Assembly: GCA_017473955.1 (NCBI GenBank)
Contig: JAFUIK010000035.1
Coordinates: forward strand, 1-32,528
Direction: 5' to 3'
Source of the DNA: Ruminococcus sp.
Lineage (GTDB): Bacteria; Bacillota; Clostridia; Oscillospirales; Acutalibacteraceae
DNA: 32,528 nucleotides
Below, one piece after another: positions 17,076-25,800 of the stretch (position 1 is the stretch's first letter; each line of letters begins with the position of its first letter). The position numbers were made by a program, and so were the translations under genes. The notes under the pieces were generated by a model that did no database searches, had not been told where the DNA came from, and was given only the letters and a program-made list of their open reading frames with translations.

Positions 17076-18434
17076 ATGAGTTTTGGTGAAAAGATTTTAG
17101 AATATAAAGCTGACATAATTTCCGATTTGGCTGAACTTATTGCTATTAAGTCTGTATCCGGTTTTCAGGATGACTGTACTCAGGCTCTTGACTGGATGAT
17201 GAAAAAGGCTGAGAGTTTCGGACTTGTTACAAAGACATATGATGGTCTTGCTGGTCACGCTGAACTCGGTAGCGGAGGTAAGCTTTGCGGTGTGCTTTCT
17301 CACGTTGACGTTGTCCCTGAGGGTAACAACTGGAACTCCTTACCGTTTGAGCTTTCTGTCGGCGATGGCTATATGTACGGCAGAGGTGTTGCTGACAATA
17401 AGGGTGCGGCACTTATAAACCTTTACTGCTTAAGAGCTCTCAAAGAAAGCGGAGTTATTGGCAAGAATACTATCCGTGCCATTTACGGCACTTGTGAAGA
17501 AACAGGTATGCACGATATCGAGATGTATTTCGAGCATGAACCTATACCTGATATGTCATTTACTCCTGATAACCGCTACGGTATTTGCAGATGCGAAAAG
17601 GGTATTTTACAACTAGAGCTTTACGCTGATACTCACGACGGCACAACTCTTACTCAGCTTCACTCGGGTAAGGCTGTTAATGCTGTTCCTGATACAGCTT
17701 ATGCTTTACTTGATTGCTCAGAAACCGAGGACCATCAGCTACTTAGACTTGCTGATGCGAAAAAAGGCACATTTGAATTCTACTATACAATCGACGGTAT
17801 GATGGTATTAAGCAGAGGTAAAGCGGCTCACGCGTGCGAACCACAGGAAGGTCACAATGCGGCTGTTGCTCTTGTTGATTTGCTTACATCAAACTTCTCT
17901 CTCCCATCTTTAGGAAGTGTTTGTTCATTTATCGAATCCTGTATCGGTCTTGATAATACAGGCGTTAAGATGGGTATTAAAACAAGAGATGCCGAATCAG
18001 GCCCGCTTACAATAAGCGTAGGCACCGTCCACATTGATGAGGGCTATGCTACCTGTACTGTTGATATCAGATACCCTGCAACCATTAACGGCGAGAATAT
18101 TCTTGACACAGTGACAAAGGCTGCCGCTAACGAAAACCTTCACGTTAAGGTATTAAAACACTCAAAGCCTTTATATTTACAGGAAGATAGCGAACTTATC
18201 AAACTTCTTTCTGACTCTTATGAGGAAATTATGGGTGAAAAGCCTGATATGTACTCCACAGGTGGCGGTACATACGCAAGAATGCTCGGCGGCAAGGGTG
18301 TTGCGTTTGGCCCTGTATTCAAGGATGAGATATCTAACATCCATAACGCAAACGAGTGTCTTGATGTTGAAAAGTTCTTCAAGCATGCTCAAATATGTTT
18401 AGAGGCTATGTACAGAATGTACACAGCCGAGTAA
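17076..18434 (+). CDS. M20 family metallo-dipeptidase (PepV/Sapep type)
   Basis: 452-aa cytosolic zinc aminopeptidase-like enzyme. Metal-binding set: SHVDVVPEG (H76, with D78), GRGVADNKG (D107 bridging Asp), GTCEETG (E141 catalytic, E142 metal), TPDNRYG (D165) and a C-terminal NIHNANE His. The lid domain lies between about 180 and 330. The pattern and length fit the Sapep/PepV branch, which cleaves dipeptides. ATG at 17076 is chosen for the GGAGG six bases upstream; the 27 codons upstream are AT-rich and unconserved-looking. First gene of a run with the DUF975-like protein, GT2 and LicD. Confidence 0.92.
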   Translation: MSFGEKILEYKADIISDLAELIAIKSVSGFQDDCTQALDWMMKKAESFGLVTKTYDGLAGHAELGSGGKLCGVLSHVDVVPEGNNWNSLPFELSVGDGYMYGRGVADNKGAALINLYCLRALKESGVIGKNTIRAIYGTCEETGMHDIEMYFEHEPIPDMSFTPDNRYGICRCEKGILQLELYADTHDGTTLTQLHSGKAVNAVPDTAYALLDCSETEDHQLLRLADAKKGTFEFYYTIDGMMVLSRGKAAHACEPQEGHNAAVALVDLLTSNFSLPSLGSVCSFIESCIGLDNTGVKMGIKTRDAESGPLTISVGTVHIDEGYATCTVDIRYPATINGENILDTVTKAAANENLHVKVLKHSKPLYLQEDSELIKLLSDSYEEIMGEKPDMYSTGGGTYARMLGGKGVAFGPVFKDEISNIHNANECLDVEKFFKHAQICLEAMYRMYTAE

Positions 18435-18443
18435 GGTGAAACT

Positions 18444-19217
18444 ATGTCTGCAGAAATAATACTGAAAGCTCAAGCTAGAGATAAGCTCAAACAAGGCGGT
18501 TGGGCTAAAGCGTTATTCGCTTTGGCGATCCTAACTATCGTTTATATGATAATTGAATGTTTTTCGTCATTGGGATATTATCTTATCGAGTTACTCAATC
18601 CTGACAGTACAATAGAGTTTATTATTGAAGTATCAGGCGGCACGATAGCTACTATCGTGGCTCTGCTGTTAAGTCCTTTTGTATTAGGCTTTTTCAGGAT
18701 GTTTTACAGCGATGATAGGGACTATTCTTTAAACGATGTTATGTACTACTTTTCAACATTCGGCAAATACACTAAAGCTATTAAGTTTGTATTAGGCTTT
18801 GTTTTAAGAATGATACTGCCTGTTGTGGTGTATTTCCTGTTACCTGCTTCTATCTTTGCAGTAGCAAAAATTATTAACAACGGCGACTCACTTGAGAATG
18901 GTATCAAGATTTTAATTATCGCACTAGCTATAACTTCTACTGTTCTGGTATTAAGACACAGCATCCGCTACTTTGTGAGCATACTTCTGCTGTGCGAAAA
19001 TGAGTGTGAAAAGACTTCTTACTACTTTACTACTTCTAAAGAAATAATGCGACATCACGAAAAAGATGTTGTAAAACTGATATTATCTTTCTTCTGGTGG
19101 ATACTTTCAAGTATCACCGGATTACCTGCACTTTACGTTATTCCATATATCTCTCAGGCTATGTGCTTAAGTGGTAAATGGTTAACACAACTTTCAAGGA
19201 ACGGACAAGACATATGA
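18444..19217 (+). CDS. DUF975-like integral membrane protein
   Basis: 257-aa polytopic protein. The opening (IILKAQARDKLKQGGWAKALFALAIL) resembles the DUF975 start in which 'AR..L..W' precedes the first helix. About five to six hydrophobic segments are seen (24-48, 66-88, 110-135, 150-172, 205-235). No enzyme motif is visible. AAGGTGA lies just before the ATG, nine bases after the peptidase stop, and its own stop overlaps the GT2 start by four bases (ATGA), so it is co-translated with the glycosyltransferase. Family call is moderate; function unknown. Confidence 0.75.
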   Translation: MSAEIILKAQARDKLKQGGWAKALFALAILTIVYMIIECFSSLGYYLIELLNPDSTIEFIIEVSGGTIATIVALLLSPFVLGFFRMFYSDDRDYSLNDVMYYFSTFGKYTKAIKFVLGFVLRMILPVVVYFLLPASIFAVAKIINNGDSLENGIKILIIALAITSTVLVLRHSIRYFVSILLLCENECEKTSYYFTTSKEIMRHHEKDVVKLILSFFWWILSSITGLPALYVIPYISQAMCLSGKWLTQLSRNGQDI

Positions 19218-20326
19218 GTTATTTCAGTAACACAGAAAATATGAGGGTTTCGCTTTGTACAATTGCGTACAATGAAGAAGCTGTTTTAAACGGTCTGTTC
19301 AGAGATTTTTCTGAGCAGAGCTACCCTCACGATAAAATTGAAATCATACTCGTTGATAACGCTTCTACCGACAACACCAAAGCTATGATGAAGGAATTCC
19401 AGAAAACTGACTATGGCTTTGAATCGGTCAAGCTTGTTGACAGTACAAATAAAAATCAGGCTACAGCGTGGAACGAAGCGTTGATGCACGCTACAGGCGA
19501 TATCATTATCAGAGTAGACGCTCACTCAAAAATCCCACGCTACTTTGTTGCTAAAAATGTTTTCGAAATCTCCGAGGGCGAGGACATTGTCGGTGGTGGC
19601 AGACCTAACACAACAGATGGTATGACACCGTGGAAGCTGACCTTGCTTGCTGCTGAAGAGTCACTTTTTGGTTCTTCGGTTGCTGACTACAGACGAGCTC
19701 CTGGTCAGAAAATCTATCTCGACAGCCTTTTTCACGCGGCATATAAACGTGAGGTATTCGAAAAAGTCGGCGGATTCAACGAAGATTTAGGCAGAACTGA
19801 GGACAACGAGCTTCACTACAGAATGAGAATGGCAGGATATAAATTCTGCTGTTGTCCTGAGATTATCTCGTTCCAGCACACCAGAAACACTCTGCGTGCT
19901 ATGATTAAGCAGAAATACGGAAACGGCTACTGGATTGGTTTGACAAGCGGTGTCTGCTTTAAGTGTCTGAACTACTTCCACTTTATTCCGTTTGTATTTG
20001 TAATGGCAGTTATATTCAGCCTGTTTCTTTGGTTACTGGGCAATCCGACATTGTTTGCAATTATTTTTGCGATGTACTCGATGTTTAATCTCGTTAACAC
20101 AGTCGGATGTTTAATGCTCAAAAAACCTAACCCGCTGTTTTTGACTCTACCATTCATCTTCCCTGTACTTCACATTTCTTACGGAATCGGTACACTTGTG
20201 GGTCTAGCAAAAATGCCTTTCTGGAAAAAGAAGCTTGATGATACATCAGAAAAGCGTATAGAAATGGTAAAAGAAGCTATCAGGAAGAATACTGTTAAAA
20301 ATGATGATTTATTTTTCGAGGAATAA
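19214..20326 (+). CDS. Family 2 glycosyltransferase, membrane-associated (ExoA-like)
   Basis: 370-aa GT-A fold enzyme. The nucleotide-sugar site is marked by LCTIAYNEEAVL (13-24), LVDNASTDNT, and the DXD-like RVDAHSKIP; the acceptor region has DLGRTEDNELHYRMRMAGYKF with the ED pair. The C-terminal third (about 255-340) has three to four hydrophobic helices, placing it at the membrane. The arrangement resembles succinoglycan ExoA-type enzymes that extend lipid-linked sugars. The ATG at 19214 overlaps the upstream stop. It sits with a LicD gene, so a surface glycan or teichoic-type polymer is likely; donor and acceptor are unknown. Confidence 0.9.
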   Translation: MSYFSNTENMRVSLCTIAYNEEAVLNGLFRDFSEQSYPHDKIEIILVDNASTDNTKAMMKEFQKTDYGFESVKLVDSTNKNQATAWNEALMHATGDIIIRVDAHSKIPRYFVAKNVFEISEGEDIVGGGRPNTTDGMTPWKLTLLAAEESLFGSSVADYRRAPGQKIYLDSLFHAAYKREVFEKVGGFNEDLGRTEDNELHYRMRMAGYKFCCCPEIISFQHTRNTLRAMIKQKYGNGYWIGLTSGVCFKCLNYFHFIPFVFVMAVIFSLFLWLLGNPTLFAIIFAMYSMFNLVNTVGCLMLKKPNPLFLTLPFIFPVLHISYGIGTLVGLAKMPFWKKKLDDTSEKRIEMVKEAIRKNTVKNDDLFFEE

Positions 20327-20340
20327 CACTAAGGTGCATT

Positions 20341-21186
20341 ATGGCTGAGATTATTAAAATTGATAACGAAACTTTAAGACAGCTACAGTTAAAAGAGCTT
20401 GAATCACTATTGTTTTTCAAAGAGTTTTGTGAAAAAAATGAGCTTAGATGGTACTTGCTAGGTGGCTGTGTAATCGGTGCTTTAAGGCACAAGGGATTCA
20501 TCCCTTGGGATGATGATATTGACATTATTATGCCGAGAAATGATTGGGAGAGAATGCTGAAGCTGTGGAAAGAACAGGTTGACTCTGACCGCTTTTTGAT
20601 GCTCAAAACTGACGAGGGCGAGGTTTTCACTGGCAATATCTTTGCAACACTTGTTGACACATCAGCTACTATGGTTAAGGAAAACCAGAAAGATATCGAC
20701 GTACCGCACGGTATTGTTACGGACATCTTCCCAATAGACGGCTGTCCTGACGGAAAATTCGATAGATATATGCAATATATGTGGACACTAATCTACTCGC
20801 TGTTTATATCAGAATTTGTTCCTGAAAAACACGGTAAGCTGATTAGTACTGCAAGTAAAATCTTGCTTGGTATTGTCCGAACAAGAAAAGCTCGCACCAA
20901 AGTATGGAAATTTGCTGAAAAACAGCTTAAAAAATACGATTTCGAAACACACGAATACAGCACAGAGCTTTATGCAGGTCCGTTCTATATGAAGAAAAAA
21001 TACCCGCAAGAAGCTTTTGCTAAGGAAGCTTATCTTGAATTTGAAGGTTTACAGCTACCTGTTATGCAGGGATACGACGAATATCTCACAATCGCCTTTG
21101 GCGACTATATGGAGTTGCCACCTGAGGAAAAGCGTGTACCTCACCACGATTTGGTAGAGCTAGATTTAAATAAACCTTGTGTGTAA
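20341..21186 (+). CDS. LicD family phosphotransferase
   Basis: 281-aa protein of the LicD/fukutin nucleotidyltransferase-like family, which transfers phosphocholine or similar groups to glycans. The signature is at 38-61: YLLGGCVIGALRHKGFIPWDDDID, with GG and the DDDID metal ligands. The C-terminal YDEYLTIAFGDYMELPPEEKR is also typical (Y..YL...YGDYM..PP). No membrane segment. It follows the GT2 gene after 14 bases and probably decorates the same polymer. No choline uptake or cytidylyltransferase gene is visible here, so the transferred group is not assigned. Confidence 0.9.
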   Translation: MAEIIKIDNETLRQLQLKELESLLFFKEFCEKNELRWYLLGGCVIGALRHKGFIPWDDDIDIIMPRNDWERMLKLWKEQVDSDRFLMLKTDEGEVFTGNIFATLVDTSATMVKENQKDIDVPHGIVTDIFPIDGCPDGKFDRYMQYMWTLIYSLFISEFVPEKHGKLISTASKILLGIVRTRKARTKVWKFAEKQLKKYDFETHEYSTELYAGPFYMKKKYPQEAFAKEAYLEFEGLQLPVMQGYDEYLTIAFGDYMELPPEEKRVPHHDLVELDLNKPCV

Positions 21187-21188
21187 TA

Positions 21189-21217
21189 TTGACACGATAA
21201 CATAATATATATATAAT
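21189..21217 (+). promoter_or_regulatory. Consensus promoter for the FMN riboswitch-ribU transcript
   Basis: TTGACA (21189-21194), 17 bases, TATAAT (21212-21217): a perfect sigma-A promoter whose predicted start (about 21224) coincides with the first base of the FMN aptamer. Confidence 0.9.
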
Positions 21218-21223
21218 ATAACT

Positions 21224-21327
21224 ATCTTCGGGGCGGGGTGCGATTCCCCACCGGTGGTAAAGTCCACGAGCGAAAGCTGATTCGGTGAAATTCCGAAACC
21301 GACGGTATAGTCCGGATGAAAGAAGAT
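21224..21327 (+). ncRNA. FMN riboswitch (RFN element)
   Basis: All RFN landmarks are present in order: ATCTTCGGGGCGGGGTG, ATTCCCCACCGGTGGTAAAG, the CCACGAGCGAAAGC stem, TTCGGTGAAATTCCGAAACCG, and GACGGTATAGTCCGGATGAAAGAAGAT, whose 3' end closes P1 with the 5' ATCTTC. FMN binding should favour the downstream terminator and switch ribU off. Confidence 0.98.
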
Positions 21328-21358
21328 TTGTGCAATAGCACGCAAAGATATAATTTTA

Positions 21359-21390
21359 CCCCGATGTATTTAGCATCGGGGATTTTTGTT
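21359..21390 (+). terminator. FMN riboswitch terminator
   Basis: CCCCGATG (21359-21366) pairs with CATCGGGG (21374-21381), followed by ATTTTTGTTTT. It ends about 14 bases before the ribU ATG, as for an OFF attenuator. Confidence 0.92.
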
Positions 21391-21403
21391 TTAAGGTGAT
21401 TAT

Positions 21404-22006
21404 ATGAACAATTCCAGAATGACAAATACAAGGAAGCTTGTAGTAACAGCTATGCTGAGTAGCTTAGCTACCGTGCTCATGCTTTTTGAAATACCGCTAC
21501 CATTTATTGCTCCGCCATTTTATGAGATGGACTTTTCAGAAGTACCTGTGCTTATTGGTGCATTTTCGATGGGGCCTAGTGTAGGTGTAATCATTGAGGC
21601 TGTAAAAATCTTACTCAACCTCATTATCAACGGCACTACGACTGGCGGTATCGGTGAAATTGCAAATTTTGCTATCGGTTGTGCATACATTCTGCCTGCA
21701 TCACTCATATACAAAAGAAAGAAAACCAAATCAAACGCAATAATCGCCATGGGAGTTGCTACACTTACTATGGCAGTACTCGGTGTTTTTATCAATGCTT
21801 ACGTTATGATTCCGATATACTCAGCATTTATGCCACTTGAGCAGATTATTCAGATGGGTAAAGACATTGTGCCGCTTATTACCAATACGCTGACTTTCTG
21901 CGTGTTCTGTGTTGCTCCGTTTAATCTCATCAAGGGTGTACTTGTATCAACTATTACAACATTCATTTACAAACCGCTTTCAAGAGTTATTCACCCTAAG
22001 AGTTGA
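21404..22006 (+). CDS. ribU: Riboflavin ECF transporter S-component RibU
   Basis: 200-aa membrane protein with about five to six helices. The N-terminal TRKLVVTAMLSSLATVLMLFEIP carries the S-component AxxxA-like helix that meets EcfT, and the conserved FYEMDFSEVPVLIGAFSMGP and IGEIANFAIG segments are typical of RibU. The FMN riboswitch upstream makes riboflavin the substrate with good confidence. It needs EcfAA'T for energy; an EcfA gene enters at the left window edge. AAGGTG lies six bases before the ATG. Confidence 0.95.
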   Translation: MNNSRMTNTRKLVVTAMLSSLATVLMLFEIPLPFIAPPFYEMDFSEVPVLIGAFSMGPSVGVIIEAVKILLNLIINGTTTGGIGEIANFAIGCAYILPASLIYKRKKTKSNAIIAMGVATLTMAVLGVFINAYVMIPIYSAFMPLEQIIQMGKDIVPLITNTLTFCVFCVAPFNLIKGVLVSTITTFIYKPLSRVIHPKS

Positions 22007-22031
22007 CATAACTAAAAATTAGATATATACT
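22003..22031 (+). promoter_or_regulatory. Promoter for folT, -35 overlapping the ribU stop
   Basis: TTGACA (22003-22008) shares bases with the ribU TGA (22004-22006); TATACT (22026-22031) follows after 17 bases. This gives folT its own transcript starting near 22038. Confidence 0.85.
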
Positions 22032-22037
22032 AAAGAA

Positions 22038-22137
22038 AATACAGAGTAAAAGATCGTGCGTCAAGTGTTTTGCAGACGGGGAGTTGCTGTGAAAACGAAA
22101 GGGTGACCTGCGGTGCGGTCTTTGCATCCCGCTGTTA
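22038..22137 (+). ncRNA. THF-I riboswitch upstream of folT
   Basis: The leader follows the folT-type THF motif: ACAG (22041-22044) pairs with CTGT (22132-22135) as P1; CGTCAAGTG, then the ACGAAAGGG joint, CTGCGGTGCGGTC and TTTGCATCCCGC match the conserved CGUUAAGUG...ACGAA...GCGGUG...UUGCAUCCGC blocks. The downstream gene is a folate S-component, the usual target. Recognised by eye from consensus. Confidence 0.87.
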
Positions 22138-22150
22138 CATTCGGATATTG

Positions 22151-22187
22151 CCTCCCTATGTGATAACGAGATAGGGAGGTTTTTATT
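22151..22187 (+). terminator. THF riboswitch expression platform: hairpin holding the ribosome site
   Basis: CCTCCCTAT (22151-22159) pairs perfectly with ATAGGGAGG (22171-22179), followed by TTTTTATT and the ATG at 22188. The 3' arm is the folT ribosome site, so the same stem could stop transcription, hide the ribosome site, or both. Confidence 0.85.
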
Positions 22188-22745
22188 ATGTCTATAATCG
22201 AAATGTTTAAAAAGTCGTCGCAAAATCTGTCAAAAATAGCACCGTTATGTGTATGCTCAATGATGCTGGCATTAAGAATTGTGCTCGGTATGTTCACAAA
22301 TTTCACGCTGAGTTTTGCACCTTTTGTTAAAATTGGTTTTTCGTTTTTGCCAATTATTATTGTAGCTTATCTTTATGGGCCTGTGTGTGCGGCAGTTGTG
22401 TCGGGTGCCGGTGACGTACTCTCGATAGTGTTGTCTAATCCAACCTCGTTTTCAATTATGCCGGGTATCACACTTTGTTACATTTTTGAGGGTATAATCC
22501 TAGGTATTGTACTTTATGATCAGGCATCGCTCAAGAGAATTATTTTAGCGTTTGTTTTGGCACTTGTACTTTGCAGGTTACCACTTAATACGCTGGTACT
22601 ACATTTTATGATGGGTATCCCCTACTTTGAGCTTATGCTCTACAGAGCTGTTGTATTAGTTCCATTTGCGATAGTTGAAGTACTGATAAGCTATGGTGTT
22701 ATTAAAGCTGTTGACAGAGTGCCTATGCTTAAAAAGATAAGATAG
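22188..22745 (+). CDS. folT: Folate-family ECF transporter S-component FolT
   Basis: 185-aa membrane protein with about six helices. SMMLALRIVLGMFT is the EcfT-facing helix with the family R; KIGFSFLPIIIVAYLYGPVCAAVVSGAGDVLS and PGITLCYIFEGIILGI are characteristic of the FolT/folate-family S-components. A THF riboswitch leader supports folates as the substrate. Together with RibU it would share an ECF module encoded elsewhere. The ATG is fixed by the GGGAGG in the leader hairpin. Confidence 0.94.
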   Translation: MSIIEMFKKSSQNLSKIAPLCVCSMMLALRIVLGMFTNFTLSFAPFVKIGFSFLPIIIVAYLYGPVCAAVVSGAGDVLSIVLSNPTSFSIMPGITLCYIFEGIILGIVLYDQASLKRIILAFVLALVLCRLPLNTLVLHFMMGIPYFELMLYRAVVLVPFAIVEVLISYGVIKAVDRVPMLKKIR

Positions 22746-22803
22746 TTTAATACAGATTTCATTTTCTACATTATCATATACAATCGCTGGATATAAACAA
22801 ATA

Positions 22804-22840
22804 TCCCCTGTGGTCAAAGCTGACCACAGGGGATTTATTA
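22804..22840 (+). terminator. Strong hairpin between folT and the pullulanase gene
   Basis: A perfect 13-bp stem (22804-22816 with 22821-22833) and loop AAGC, followed by TTTATTA on the plus strand and AT-rich sequence on the other. Convergent genes flank it, so it probably ends both transcripts. Confidence 0.8.
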
Positions 22841-22877
22841 TGCTATAAAAAGCTATTCAATTTATAAAGCAAACCGA

Positions 22878-25800
22878 TTATGCGAGCTTTTCTGTAAGTT
22901 CAGCATCAGCATAAACTGAAATCCAGTTGCCCTGTGCTATAGCTGCAGCATCATCAATAACAACCCAAACCTCAGGAGCTGTGAACTTCTCATAGTCGTT
23001 AGTCTGGAGACCTGAACCGTTGTTGATAATTAAATAGTACTCATAGCCGTTAGGAATGTCGAATGTTGTTGTGTACCAACCCTCTTCATCCTTATCTGTG
23101 AGCTGGAGACCAGGCCAAGCTTCGTAAACGTTCTGTGAATCAGCACCATCAACTGTCTTAGCCCATGCCCAGAGGTATGGATCCCAAGTGAGTTCGCCGT
23201 CATGCTTAACGTGAAGTGTGATTGTGTTTACTTTGTAGTAGTAAACGTATGTAACTACTGTGTCACCAGAAATAACACCGCTTGCATTTTCAGGAATCTC
23301 GCCTACCTGATAGTATGGGCTTTCCTTAGGCTCTGTTGTGTACTCCTCACCGAGTCTGTGCTCAGTTACAAGTGGGCTCATAAATGCTTTGCCGTCTTCG
23401 TCAATGTACTTAACTGTGAGTGTGCAAACAGCAATGTCCATCTTAGCAAGATACATCTGTACTAAAGCTGCGTCTAATACGTTAACCTCGCCGTTGTAGT
23501 CATAGTCAGCCTGCTTAACTTGTGTTTCATCAAACTCAAGAAGCTTTGCAAGATAGAGCTGAACAGCAGTTGCATCTAAGATGCTGATTTCGCCGTCGCC
23601 GTTAACATCACCATTCTCCGGTAAGAGAGTTGAAGGTACATATCTATCATAGTTGTAAGAAACAACTGTGTCTTCCTCAGCAAATTCACCAACTACGTCA
23701 CCGTCTACTGACTCAAGAACGTATTTGATAGAAACTGAATCGTCAGCAGAAGCAACGTATTTTTCGCCAGGCTGGCCAATGATTGTGTTTGACTTGAAGA
23801 TTTCACCAGAAACGTTATCAACGTGGTTGATTGTAACTGTTGAGAACTTAGAATCAATTGCACAAGCTTCATAAGTCTGTTTTTCAACAGCAATGATAGC
23901 TGAAGAAGCAGGAATCTCAAACTTAAGACCCTTAACTTCGCCTAATTTCTTGATGCCGGCACTCTTATCATTAGCAATGATTACCCATTCCATATCTTCT
24001 GTAAGAGAAGTGTCAGCTGTTGTTGATAATGTCTGTGATGCAGCTTCCTTTGAGCCATTGAACATAACAGCAATCTTGCTCCACTCGCCTTCAGCTGTGT
24101 TATCAACAGTGTAAGCGATTGTCTTTGAAGCACCAGCCATTGATGTATGGAACATATACTTGTATGTTTCGTCGTCTGCATCTGTTGTAGCTGCAGTGAA
24201 TGGTGAGAACACTGTACGGAGCTCGAGCATACCCTTGTAGTAAGATACAAGGTCAGCGTTTGTCTTTAAGAGGTTCCAGTCAATCTGGTTGAGCTCTGGT
24301 GAAGAACTGTAAGAGTTCTCGTCGCCGTCCTTTGAACGACCCATCTCCTCGCCTGCTAAGAAGAGGTTAATACCCTGTGATGAAAGTGTAATAGCAGATG
24401 AGAGCTTGTTCTGAGCGATAGAATCTGTGTAACGAGCTCTGTAATCAGCGGATGCACCGTGGTTGATAGCAACAAGCTTATCGTAAAGTGTGTTGTTATC
24501 GTGACATGAAGCGTAAGATACGCACTGCTCAGGTGTAAGAGCTGACCAGTTACAACCCTTGCCGAATGTATTAGCACGGATACCATAAGAGATACCAGGT
24601 GAGAATACGATTGAGCCTGAGAGATAACCAGGAGCTGTAGGGCCATCAAATACGCCGCCCTTTAATGCGTCACGCATCTGGTCATTGAAGAAACCGATAC
24701 GATCACTTGTTACGTCAGCGTTTTTCTGTGTACAACCAAGTACTGGTGTATCTGTGCATGATACAGGGTCGAATGTAGAGTTACCTGACCAACCCTCACC
24801 GTACATAATGATACGATCGTCAGTTTCGTCGAGCATATCACGGATGAGGTTCATTGTCTCAACGTCGTGTATACCCATAAGGTCAAAACGATAGCCGTCG
24901 ATGTGATACTCATCAACCCAATACTGGAGCATATCCATCATATATCTACGATACATATAACGCTCGGAAGCTGTGTCGTTACCGCAACCAGACTGATTAG
25001 AATATGTACCGTCTTTGTTCATTCTGTAGTAATACTCAGGAACCATAGCAGTAAAACAAGAATCCTGCTTATATGTATGGTTGTAAACAACGTCCATGAT
25101 AACACCGATGCCAGCCTCGTGGAGAGCCTGAATCATCTGCTTACATTCGTTGATTCTTACGTTACCATCGTATGGGTTTGAAGAGAAAGAACCTTCTGGA
25201 ACACCATAGTTCATTGGGTCATAACCCCAGTTATACTGAGTGTCAGAGCCTGTCTCGTCGATTGAACCGAAATCGTAGAATGGGTTAATCTGAACGTGTG
25301 TAATGCCAAGGCTTTTTAAGTAATCAACACAAGTTGAAATTTCGCCCTCGCCGTTTAATGTTGTACCAAGCTCTGTGAAAGCAAGATACTTACCACGGTT
25401 AGCTTCACTTACGCCTGATGCAGCACTGTAAGAGAAGTCCTTTACCTGAAGCTCCCAGATGATAGCGTCTGACTGCTCTTCAACGAAGATGTGCTGGTCG
25501 TTCTCCCAACCCTCAGGGTCAGTAGAATCAAGGTCAACTACCATTGAACGAGCTGAGTTAACACCAACTGCGTAAGAATAAACGTCCTGTGTCTCACGAG
25601 TTGTGAGTTCGCCGCCCAAGATGCTCTCTGGTGATGTTACAGAATATGTGTAGTAAACGTTCTTGAGGTCGCCTTCAACAGTAACTGTCCAAGCACCTGT
25701 GAACTTTTCGCCATCCATAATCTGTGTCATTGCATAAACACCAAGGCTAGCAGCACCCTCTTCTTTGTCGGAACCTGTAGCGTAAAGGTTAAGAGTAACC

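Noticed and set aside
20295-20726. 143-codon minus-strand frame over licD
   Set aside because: Antisense to the LicD signature region; Ser-rich shadow product.
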